From the NCBI GenBank assembly GCA_011524425.1, contig WTKI01000180.1:1-5579 (forward strand): 5,579 nucleotides of DNA. The letters run 5' to 3'. The first letter of the stretch is position 1, and each line of letters starts with the position of its first letter. Source of the DNA: Altererythrobacter sp. (GTDB taxonomy: Bacteria > Pseudomonadota > Alphaproteobacteria > Sphingomonadales > Sphingomonadaceae). Below are positions 1 through 5,579 of the stretch, piece by piece. The notes below the pieces were generated by a model. The model searched no databases, had not been told where the DNA came from, and worked only from the letters and a program-made list of their open reading frames with translations. A program made the translations under genes and the position numbers.

Positions 1-2393
1 CGATCATCGTGACGGCTCGCCGCCAGTCAGAAACGCTGGCGGAAGTTCCGACCGCGATCACAGTTTTCACTGCAGAAACGCTGGAGAAAACAGGAATCGA
101 GCGGGCGGACGAATTCGTTCAGCTCACACCTGGCGTGACCATTGTGACGGGCACAGCGGAAGCGGGCGACACTCAGATCAACATTCGCGGCATCAATGGC
201 GCGCGCGATGCGGAAAGCTCTGTTGCGCTGGTGGTCGACGGCATCTTGAAGACCAACACGGCCCAATTGAACCAGGACCAGGGTACGCTGCGCCAGATTG
301 AAATTCTCAAAGGCCCGCAGGGCGCTCTGTACGGACGCAATGCAGCAGCAGGTGCAATTGTCATCCAGACTTTGAAGCCTTCCGACATTTTTGAAGGAGG
401 CGCACGTCTCAGCCTTGCTGAAGATGATACCTATTCAGCAAGCGCTTATATCTCCACTCCAGTGGGCGAGGGCGCAGGTTTCGTCCTGTCAGGCAGCTAT
501 TCGACCACGGATGGCTTCTTCCGCAACGATTTCCTCGGATCTAACACGATTGATGATCAGGAAATCTGGTCGATCGATGGTCGCTTTGTCGCGGAACTCG
601 GTCCAGCGACAGAAATTGATGTGAAGGCGCGTTATGCGGACCTTTCGGGCGCATCGATCAACTTCAACGCTGCCTTTGCCCTGCCCAATTTCGGCGGTGC
701 TTTCTTCGAAGATGTGAACGAGCATCCGTTCAATTATTATTCGAACATTCGTCCCACCAACGAACAGCAGACGTTTGAAGCATCGGCCAAGATCGAGCAT
801 GAATTCGATGCAGTCACTCTGACGGCCTGGGCGCTTTACAGCGATGTTGACCAGGCACTGACGGCCGATGGCACGTCAGCCGACTTTGCGCGCTTTACAT
901 TCCCGGGCGCGACGCAGGATTCCATCGATGCGTCAAACTCCTGTTTTGCCACCACCGCTGCATTAACCGGCTTTCCTGTGAACCCTCCCGGTTTCATCGG
1001 GACAGTGCCAACACCGTTCATTTTTGACCCGCTGAACGGTTCGACCTTTGGCCCGTACAGTCCGACTACCTGTGACGGAACGCAGCTCCAGATCCGCGAG
1101 CAAAGCGATTTCAGTGCGGAGGTTCGTGTTGCTTCGAACGGAGATGGACCGGTTGATTGGCAGCTGGGCGCATATTACCTCCATATCGACCGCCAGGTCG
1201 GCGTCAGCCTCGGGGCCGATCTGGGCTTTGGCGTATCTGAAGAGCTGTTTAACCCTGCAGGGTCAACCAACCCGACGACGCAGCTCTATAATGACGATTT
1301 CTCGACTGACGTTTATGCGATCTTCGGTTCGCTTGATCTAGAAGTCACTGATCGCCTCGAGCTTGGCTTTGCTGCTCGTTATGACATTGAAGACCGCTCT
1401 GTTTCCAGCCTCGTCCCGGACGAGATTGATCCCTTTACGGGCGGACCGATCAATCCAAGCCTTGCCTTTGGCCCGATCCCTGATCAATCGCGCAGCTTTA
1501 AGCAGGTGCAGCCTAAAGTTTCGCTGCGCTATCAGGTCAGCGACGACATCAACTTTTATGCAAACTGGGGGATCGGCTTTAAGTCAGGCGGGTTCAATAA
1601 CCAGGGCTCTGCAGAGATTGTCGATCAGAACTTCAACCAGTTCATCGGCACAAGCGTTCTGATCGAAGACCAATTCCGCAAGGAAACCTCCAGCGCGTTT
1701 GAAGCCGGGCTTAAAGGCGAATTGCTTGACGGCCGCGTGACTTTCGATCTGGCGGGTTATCACACCACGATCGACGACATGCAGTTCTTTGAATTCTTCG
1801 TTGGCGCATTCGGGCTTCTGCGCGTCGTCTCGAACATCGATGAAGTCGAAGTTTATGGCGCGGAATTGAACCTGACAGCAGAAATCCTGCCTGGCTGGGA
1901 TATTTTCGGCTCTGCCAATGTGACGGAAAGCGAAATCAAGGAAAATGCCTCGCGTCCTGTGACGGTTGGCAATGAATCGCCTTACACGGCCGATTACACC
2001 ATCAACCTTGGCACGCAGCTCGACTTGCCGATGACAGACACGCTCGATTTCGTGGCGCGCGCTGACTACCGGATCACTGGCCCGACATGGTTCCACACTC
2101 TGCAGGATGATACCAATCCAACGCTGTTTAGCGGGTTGCTGCCGATTTCTGCTCTGGCCTTGCCAGCCTTTGTCGGTGATGCGGATTATTCGCTGACACA
2201 GCGCGATGAATTCGCCGTGCTGGATGTGCGGATCGGTGTTGAAACAGAAAGCTGGTCGCTGACTGCCTTTGCAGACAATCTCTTTAACGAGAAATATCTG
2301 AACGAAGTCATCCCGGCGGTTGAATTCGGTGGGTCGTTTATCTCGCCAGGCGGCCGTCAACGCTTCGGTGTTGAAGCTGGCTTCAAATTCTAA
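1..2393 (+). CDS. TonB-dependent outer-membrane receptor, 5' end missing
   Basis: This is an outer-membrane, TonB-gated transporter that would bind a scarce ligand and import it into the periplasm. The frame is open from the left edge, and the first visible residues (IIVTARR) look like the usual stretch right after a TonB box. The GTG at 9 is therefore an internal valine codon, and the signal peptide and true start lie outside the window. Counting that Val as residue 1, the plug domain covers about 12-125, with the family motif GPQGALYGRNAAAGA at 102-116. The rest is a beta-barrel of alternating aromatic strands, with the typical C-terminal block (FADNLFNEKYLNE, then a GGRQRFGVEAGFKF end closing on Phe). 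The visible part is 796 residues, a normal size. The only two cysteines, C312 and C355, lie in a Pro/Gly-rich segment that is probably an external loop. The ligand cannot be deduced. The hydrolase gene begins 25 bases downstream and is probably cotranscribed. Confidence 0.95.
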   Translation, partial: IIVTARRQSETLAEVPTAITVFTAETLEKTGIERADEFVQLTPGVTIVTGTAEAGDTQINIRGINGARDAESSVALVVDGILKTNTAQLNQDQGTLRQIEILKGPQGALYGRNAAAGAIVIQTLKPSDIFEGGARLSLAEDDTYSASAYISTPVGEGAGFVLSGSYSTTDGFFRNDFLGSNTIDDQEIWSIDGRFVAELGPATEIDVKARYADLSGASINFNAAFALPNFGGAFFEDVNEHPFNYYSNIRPTNEQQTFEASAKIEHEFDAVTLTAWALYSDVDQALTADGTSADFARFTFPGATQDSIDASNSCFATTAALTGFPVNPPGFIGTVPTPFIFDPLNGSTFGPYSPTTCDGTQLQIREQSDFSAEVRVASNGDGPVDWQLGAYYLHIDRQVGVSLGADLGFGVSEELFNPAGSTNPTTQLYNDDFSTDVYAIFGSLDLEVTDRLELGFAARYDIEDRSVSSLVPDEIDPFTGGPINPSLAFGPIPDQSRSFKQVQPKVSLRYQVSDDINFYANWGIGFKSGGFNNQGSAEIVDQNFNQFIGTSVLIEDQFRKETSSAFEAGLKGELLDGRVTFDLAGYHTTIDDMQFFEFFVGAFGLLRVVSNIDEVEVYGAELNLTAEILPGWDIFGSANVTESEIKENASRPVTVGNESPYTADYTINLGTQLDLPMTDTLDFVARADYRITGPTWFHTLQDDTNPTLFSGLLPISALALPAFVGDADYSLTQRDEFAVLDVRIGVETESWSLTAFADNLFNEKYLNEVIPAVEFGGSFISPGGRQRFGVEAGFKF

Positions 2394-2404
2394 GCAAAGC
2401 CGGG

Positions 2405-2410
2405 AAGGAA
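2405..2410 (+). promoter_or_regulatory. Ribosome binding site deciding the GTG start at 2419
   Basis: AAGGAA lies about 8-9 bases before GTG 2419. It supports this GTG over the in-frame ATG at 2320, which is inside the receptor gene. The next in-frame ATG (codon 58 of the called gene) would delete the N-terminal strand carrying the catalytic Asp. Confidence 0.75.
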
Positions 2411-2418
2411 CCCTTCGA

Positions 2419-3054
2419 GTGAGCAGCACAGGCGGAGACGCTAGCAGCAATTACAGCGGCGTCTTTGAAGGGCGCGTTGGCTTCGGAAAGAAGCCGGCGC
2501 TCATCCTCATCGACTTTGTCGAAGCCTATTTTGACAAGGATTGCGACCTGTATGCGGGCGTGGAAGACGCGCTCGCTGCAGGGATCGCAATGGTCGAAGC
2601 TGCACGCAAGGCTGGCATTCTTGTCATCTACACCAATGTCAGTTTTCATCCCTCGATGAAGGATGGCGGGCGGTTTGCGCAAAAGGTTGCGCCTTTGCGC
2701 AATTTTGTCGCAGGCCATCCGATGGGCGCGTGGCCTGAAGGCTTGGCTCCGCGCGAAGACGAATTGGTGATCTCCAAGCAATATGCGAGCGCGTTTTTCG
2801 GAACATCGCTCGCCTCGACGCTCACAGCCAATGGCAATGACAGCCTGATCATCACCGGGCTTTCCACCAGTGGCTGTGTGCGCGCGACATGTGTCGATGC
2901 CTGCCAGCACGGGTTCATTCCCATCGTTGCAAAAGAGGCGGTGGGTGACCGCCATGCATCTGTTCATGAAGCCAATCTGTTCGACATGAACGCGAAATAT
3001 GGCGATGTGGTGCCAGTGGCGGAAATTCACGAATACCTGTCGACGCTCGGCTAA
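2419..3054 (+). CDS. Isochorismatase-superfamily cysteine hydrolase, N-carbamoylsarcosine amidase-like
   Basis: Predicted cytoplasmic amidohydrolase of 211 residues; no signal peptide is seen. The superfamily's Asp-Lys-Cys triad is visible: D32 in ALILIDF, K120 in VISKQYASAFFGT, and the nucleophile C153 in TGLSTSGCVRAT. The stretch GDRHASVHEANLFDMNAKYGDV (about 177-198, two short blocks either side of HEANLFD) is typical, from memory, of the N-carbamoylsarcosine amidase / maleamate amidohydrolase (NicF-like) branch rather than of true isochorismatases or nicotinamidases. Known members hydrolyse an amide or carbamoyl group and release ammonia. The exact substrate here is not readable. The GTG start is chosen because of the AAGGAA site ahead of it, and the length fits the family. 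The gene follows the TonB receptor after 25 bases with no terminator seen between, so cotranscription is likely and the receptor may supply a related substrate (inference). No creatinine or nicotinate pathway partner is visible in the window. Confidence 0.9.
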   Translation: MSSTGGDASSNYSGVFEGRVGFGKKPALILIDFVEAYFDKDCDLYAGVEDALAAGIAMVEAARKAGILVIYTNVSFHPSMKDGGRFAQKVAPLRNFVAGHPMGAWPEGLAPREDELVISKQYASAFFGTSLASTLTANGNDSLIITGLSTSGCVRATCVDACQHGFIPIVAKEAVGDRHASVHEANLFDMNAKYGDVVPVAEIHEYLSTLG

Positions 3055-3064
3055 GCGCCCCAGA

Positions 3065-3084
3065 GAATATTCAGGCGAATATTC
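3065..3084. terminator. Possible weak bidirectional hairpin between convergent genes
   Basis: GAATATTC at 3065-3072 can pair with GAATATTC at 3077-3084 around the four-base loop AGGC, giving an 8-bp stem of mostly A-T pairs. It sits 10 bases after the hydrolase stop and just beyond the mtnP stop, where a shared terminator would be expected. There is no T-run on either strand and the stem is weak, so an intrinsic terminator is only a possibility; the pairing may be a by-product of the tandem repeat. Confidence 0.25.
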
Positions 3085-3112
3085 CCGCAAATATTCAGCA
3101 AACTATTCCGGC
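3065..3112. repeat. Four-copy 12-base tandem repeat with palindromic core
   Basis: Units start at 3065, 3077, 3089 and 3101, exactly 12 bases apart. Units 1 and 2 carry the perfect 8-base palindrome GAATATTC, unit 3 has AAATATTC and unit 4 AACTATTC; the four-base spacers are GC-rich and vary. The repeat fills most of the 48-base gap between two convergent genes, and its last unit enters the 3' end of mtnP. Units 1 and 2 can also pair with each other (see the hairpin entry). Confidence 0.85.
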
Positions 3113-3975
3113 TTTAACAAGCGGCCTGCAACCGCATCCAACTTAGCAAGCAATTTGGGATCATGCTGGTCAGGCGCTGTAATCACTGCATCATCCAGCG
3201 CTGTATCAATCGGTGAGGCCGCTCGCTTCTTAGGTAGCTTAGCGAGAAAGTTGGACACAGTCTGACGTGCCAGTTCGGAGTTTACCTGCATCTGCGCAAC
3301 CACTTGTCCCACATCAACTTCATCGCCGTCGCGCCAGCAATCATAGTCTGTCACCATGCCCACCAGCGCATAGGGTAGCTCTGCTTCGCGCGCCAATCGC
3401 GCTTCCGGCATAGCGGTCATCCCGATGACGTCTGCGCCCCATTGGCGGTACATCCGGCTTTCCGCGCGGGTGGAGAATTGCGGTCCTTCCATCGCGAGAT
3501 AGGTCGCGCCCGTTGCCAGCTTCCCTTTGGCCGCAGCAATCGCATCGGTGAGCTTCTTGGAAAGCCTGGCGCAGACCGGATCGGCCAGCGAAACATGCGC
3601 GACAAAGCCGGAGCCGAAGAAGCTGTCATTGCGGACTTTGGTGCGGTCAATGAACTGCTCGACCACCGCGAAACGCCCCGGCTCAATTTCTTCGCGCAAG
3701 GAACCGACAGCGGAAATAGCAATGACATCCGTGCAGCCGGAACGCTTGAGCGCATCGATATTCGCGCGCGCATTGACTTCGCTGGGCGGGATCGGGTGGC
3801 CTCTGCCATGGCGCGGCAAAAACCGCACGCGTACATCGCCCACGCGGCCGCACAGGATCTCGTCCGATGGCTTGCCCCAAGGCGTATCGACAGAGATCCA
3901 TTGCTCGTCTTCAAGACCCTCTATCGCATAGAGGCCTGATCCGCCGATAATCCCGATTGTCCACGGGCTAGTCAT
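3103..3975 (-). CDS. mtnP: S-methyl-5'-thioadenosine phosphorylase
   Basis: Cytoplasmic enzyme that splits methylthioadenosine with phosphate into adenine and 5-methylthioribose-1-phosphate, clearing a by-product of polyamine (and, where present, acyl-homoserine lactone) synthesis. It has 290 residues; the human enzyme has 283. Motifs in order: phosphate-binding GIIGGSGLY (8-16), RHGRGHPIPPSEVNARAN (55-72), ISAVGSLREE (87-96), QFIDRT (107-112), AMEGPQFSTRAES (161-173), GMTAMPEA (185-192) and TDYDCW (209-214). The D-x-D pair D210/D212 matches the residues that read the 6-amino group of adenine in MTAP, arguing against a guanosine/inosine-specific phosphorylase. An ATG at 3984 is also in frame, but it overlaps the AGGGGA ribosome site; that site lies 8 bases before ATG 3975, so I chose 3975. 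The gene converges on the hydrolase and diverges from the aldehyde dehydrogenase gene. Its stop TAG lies inside a 12-base tandem repeat. No other methionine-salvage gene is in view. Confidence 0.96.
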   Translation of the reverse strand: MTSPWTIGIIGGSGLYAIEGLEDEQWISVDTPWGKPSDEILCGRVGDVRVRFLPRHGRGHPIPPSEVNARANIDALKRSGCTDVIAISAVGSLREEIEPGRFAVVEQFIDRTKVRNDSFFGSGFVAHVSLADPVCARLSKKLTDAIAAAKGKLATGATYLAMEGPQFSTRAESRMYRQWGADVIGMTAMPEARLAREAELPYALVGMVTDYDCWRDGDEVDVGQVVAQMQVNSELARQTVSNFLAKLPKKRAASPIDTALDDAVITAPDQHDPKLLAKLDAVAGRLLKPE

Positions 3976-3983
3976 GCATTGCA

Positions 3984-3989
3984 TCCCCT
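3984..3989 (-). promoter_or_regulatory. Ribosome binding site deciding the mtnP start
   Basis: Read on the - strand this is AGGGGA, 8 bases ahead of ATG 3975-3973. The alternative ATG (3984-3982) shares bases with this site and has no purine-rich site of its own just upstream, so the shorter protein beginning MTSPW is preferred. Confidence 0.7.
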
Positions 3990-4037
3990 AAGAGAATTGA
4001 GCGGGCGTCAGTGCGCTTCGACACAAACTTCTGCGCG

Positions 4038-4065
4038 TTTAGAGCGCTTTGCCTCTACTTGGCAA
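4038..4065 (-). promoter_or_regulatory. Candidate sigma-70-type promoter for mtnP
   Basis: On the - strand TTGCCA (4065-4060) and TCTAAA (4043-4038) are 16 bases apart; they match TTGACA at 5 of 6 and TATAAT at 4 of 6 positions. Transcription would start near 4030, giving a leader of about 55 bases. The -35 and most of the spacer coincide with the CTTTGCC/GGCAAAG dyad, so a bound protein could block it. The -10 is poor and the match could be chance. Confidence 0.3.
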
Positions 4066-4067
4066 AG
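4047..4067. promoter_or_regulatory. Inverted repeat, 7-base arms, possible operator
   Basis: CTTTGCC (4047-4053) and GGCAAAG (4061-4067) are perfect complements around a 7-base spacer, a geometry common for dimeric regulators. It overlaps the candidate mtnP promoter. A role as RNA hairpin in the mtnP leader is less likely, because it would lie upstream of the predicted transcript start. Confidence 0.4.
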
Positions 4068-4088
4068 ATTTGGTTAGTTTATCCCTAA

Positions 4089-4104
4089 CTTGGCCAAGGC
4101 CTTG
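4089..4104. promoter_or_regulatory. Two overlapping 10-base palindromes, possible operator
   Basis: CTTGGCCAAG (4089-4098) and CAAGGCCTTG (4095-4104) are each perfect palindromes and share four bases. The first differs by one base from CTTGGCAAAG at 4058-4067, which lies 31 bases (about three helical turns) away, and resembles CTTGGCGAAA at 4134-4143. Repeated related half-sites on one face of the helix suggest a regulator-binding array; the regulator is unknown. Confidence 0.4.
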
Positions 4105-4207
4105 AACCGCCAACGCCCTATCAAAATAGGTCTCTTGGCGAAATGCAATTGCGTTCGCATGCCGTAATCCCCATCTTAACGAGCATATTATCGAGACGAA
4201 TCGACTT

Positions 4208-4213
4208 GAGGAG
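4208..4213 (+). promoter_or_regulatory. Ribosome binding site of the aldehyde dehydrogenase gene
   Basis: GAGGAG, a near-perfect Shine-Dalgarno core, lies 7 bases before ATG 4221 and fixes the start. Confidence 0.8.
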
Positions 4214-4220
4214 AGCCCCT

Positions 4221-5579
4221 ATGCCGACCCAATACAAAAACCTCATCAATGGCGAGATGATCACAACCGGCGAATGGCTGGATGTCGTCAATCCGGCAAC
4301 GGAAGAAGTGATTGGCCAAGTGCCCGCTTGCGGCGCGGCAGAGCTGGATCAAGCGGTTGCCGGTGCGCGCGAAGCGTTCAAGACCTGGAAGAAAACCAGC
4401 TTTGAAGAGCGGCAGGCAGCCTGTCTGGCGATTTCAGCGACGATCAAAGAGAATGCAGAAGAGCTCTACCGCCTGCTGACATCCGAACAAGGCAAGCCGC
4501 ATGAGCAAGCCCAGGGCGAAATCTTTGGCGCTGCGGGAATGTCGAAAGCGCAATCAACCTTGAAACTGGAAGATGTCGTCAATGAAGACAGCGACGAGCG
4601 GCTGTCGCGCACACGCCGCGTGCCCGTAGGCGTTGTCGGCGGCATTGTGCCGTGGAACTTCCCTGTCATGATGGCTGTGCAGAAGATCATCCCTGCACTG
4701 ATGAGCGGTTGCACAATCGTGCTGAAGCCATCGCCGTTCACGCCGCTTACAACGCTGCGCATCGCAGAGCTGATCGCAGACAAGGTTCCGGCTGGCACAG
4801 TCAACATCATTACCGGCGAAGATGCGCTGGGCCCGATGATCACTGGCCATCCTGACATCGACAAGATCACGTTCACGGGCTCCACCGCGACCGGCAAGAA
4901 GATCATGGAAGGCGCGAGTGCTGACCTTAAACGGATCACTTTGGAGCTGGGCGGCAATGACGCGTCGATCGTCATGCCCGATGCAGACCCGAAGAAAGTG
5001 GCAGAGCAATTGTTCTGGTCCAGCTTCTCCAACGCCGGGCAAATCTGCGTTGCAGCCAAACGCGTCTATATTCACGAAGACATTTATGACGAGCTGTCCG
5101 CAGCCATTGTTGAATATGCCAAGACTGTGAAAGTCGGCGACGGATCGCAGCAAGGCACAGGCGTTGGTCCGATCCAGAACAAGAAGCAATATGACCGCGT
5201 GATCGAGCTGATCGAAGACGCGAAGGACAATGGCTATCAGTTCCTGCTGGGCGGCGATGTGGATCCGTCCGGAACCGGCTATTTCGTGCCTCTGACGATC
5301 ATGGACAACCCGCCGGAAGATGCGCGGATTGTGGCAGAGGAACAGTTCGGCCCGGTCATGCCGCTGCTGAAATTCTCATCCGAAGACGAAGTCATCACGC
5401 GCGCGAACAATTCCGAATACGGGCTTGCCGGCGCGGTTTGGACAGCAGACACAGACAAAGGCGTGGAGATCGCTGAACAGCTTGAAACGGGCACAGTGTG
5501 GATCAATGAATATCTGCACCTCTCGCCTTTCACGCCTTTCGGGGGTCACAAACAATCCGGCTTTGGCGCGGAGTATGGC
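4221..5579 (+). CDS. NAD(P)-dependent aldehyde dehydrogenase, 3' end cut by the window
   Basis: Cytoplasmic enzyme oxidising an aldehyde to the carboxylic acid with NAD(P). The frame is open from ATG 4221 to the right edge, 453 codons, so only about the last 20-30 residues of a usual 475-500-residue protein are missing. All family landmarks are present: PWNF with N146, the cofactor lysine K169 in VLKPSPFTP, FTGSTATGK (218-226), the general base E242 in LELGGND, nucleophile C276 in NAGQIC, EEQFGPV (373-379), and the C-terminal PFGGHKQSGFG (439-449). The end segment (WINEYLHLSPFTPFGG) and NAGQICVAAKRV recall the AldA-like branch of unassigned bacterial aldehyde dehydrogenases, from memory; betaine-aldehyde or succinate-semialdehyde activity cannot be claimed. 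It has its own strong ribosome site and is preceded by a 245-base divergent region, so it is probably regulated independently of mtnP or through shared operators. A downstream operon partner could lie beyond the edge. Confidence 0.95.
   Translation, partial: MPTQYKNLINGEMITTGEWLDVVNPATEEVIGQVPACGAAELDQAVAGAREAFKTWKKTSFEERQAACLAISATIKENAEELYRLLTSEQGKPHEQAQGEIFGAAGMSKAQSTLKLEDVVNEDSDERLSRTRRVPVGVVGGIVPWNFPVMMAVQKIIPALMSGCTIVLKPSPFTPLTTLRIAELIADKVPAGTVNIITGEDALGPMITGHPDIDKITFTGSTATGKKIMEGASADLKRITLELGGNDASIVMPDADPKKVAEQLFWSSFSNAGQICVAAKRVYIHEDIYDELSAAIVEYAKTVKVGDGSQQGTGVGPIQNKKQYDRVIELIEDAKDNGYQFLLGGDVDPSGTGYFVPLTIMDNPPEDARIVAEEQFGPVMPLLKFSSEDEVITRANNSEYGLAGAVWTADTDKGVEIAEQLETGTVWINEYLHLSPFTPFGGHKQSGFGAEYG

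Larger units (their letters stand above)
3976..4220. other. Divergent intergenic control region
   Basis: This 245-base non-coding stretch separates the start of mtnP (-) from the start of the aldehyde dehydrogenase gene (+), so promoters for both should lie here. I see no plausible small gene. Its centre (4047-4143) is crowded with short dyads: CTTTGCC/GGCAAAG (4047-4067), GTTAG/CTAAC (4073-4089), two overlapping 10-base palindromes (4089-4104), CCTAT/ATAGG (4117-4130) and GCAATTGC (4145-4152, just outside). TTGGC or its complement occurs five times (4059-4063, 4090-4094, 4093-4097 reversed, 4109-4113 reversed, 4135-4139). A TATTAT at 4186-4191 could be a -10 element for the + gene, but no good -35 sits at the right distance. 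Regulatory function is inferred from position and symmetry. Confidence 0.6.

Noticed and set aside
2320..2418. Upstream ATG start for the hydrolase, giving 244 residues
   Set aside because: It lies inside the receptor gene, the extra residues are just the receptor end in another frame, and the ribosome site is placed for GTG 2419.
1584..2450. Long open frame on the - strand (288 codons) opposite the receptor gene
   Set aside because: It lies antisense to strongly receptor-like sequence, has no recognisable domain and no ribosome site that I can see; long antisense frames are common in GC-rich genes.
2383..3090. Open - strand frame (235 codons) opposite the hydrolase, in frame with mtnP past its stop
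   Set aside because: The protein is unlike any known family and lies antisense to a gene with a complete catalytic triad. Only its first part, which is the tandem repeat, is of interest.
3442..3939. Open + strand frame opposite mtnP
   Set aside because: mtnP carries all its family motifs on the other strand; this frame shows no domain or ribosome site that I recognise.
4135..4153. Possible sigma-54 promoter (TTGGC followed by TTGCG)
   Set aside because: The GG and GC elements are two bases too far apart for the strict -24/-12 spacing.
4186..4191. TATTAT as a -10 element for the aldehyde dehydrogenase gene
   Set aside because: No acceptable -35 hexamer occurs 16-18 bases upstream, so it is mentioned only within the intergenic region entry.
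4466..5189. Two - strand open frames opposite the aldehyde dehydrogenase gene
   Set aside because: Both are shadows of a strongly conserved gene and show no domain of their own.

Overview
The window reads as a piece of chromosome from a Gram-negative alphaproteobacterium, most likely a sphingomonad such as the Erythrobacter group. The basis is a large TonB-dependent outer-membrane receptor, GC-rich codon use with tight gene packing, and the style of the proteins. This placement is an impression from reading, not a computed assignment. I see no mobile element, CRISPR array, tRNA or rRNA.

Layout, left to right: (1) The 3' part of a TonB-dependent receptor gene on the + strand fills 1-2393; its start, signal peptide and most of its TonB-box region lie to the left of the window. 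(2) After only 25 bases comes a GTG-started cysteine hydrolase of the isochorismatase superfamily (2419-3054, +). It is closest in motifs to N-carbamoylsarcosine amidase and related amidohydrolases. The two genes probably form one transcription unit. (3) A 48-base convergent gap follows, filled by a 12-base tandem repeat with a palindromic GAATATTC core. (4) The S-methyl-5'-thioadenosine phosphorylase gene mtnP is on the - strand (3975 down to 3103), and its stop codon lies inside the repeat. (5) A 245-base divergent intergenic region (3976-4220) holds an unusual cluster of short dyads and repeated CTTGGC-type motifs, likely a control region. (6) An NAD(P)-dependent aldehyde dehydrogenase gene starts at 4221 (+) and runs off the right edge with all its catalytic motifs visible.

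Functionally, the receptor and hydrolase may form a small uptake-and-hydrolysis unit for an amide or N-carbamoyl compound. mtnP belongs to methionine/adenine salvage and is housekeeping. The aldehyde dehydrogenase has all the residues of an active enzyme, but its substrate cannot be read from the sequence. No clearly new multi-gene system is visible. The most unexplained structure is non-coding: the repeat at the end of mtnP and the dyad cluster between mtnP and the aldehyde dehydrogenase gene.
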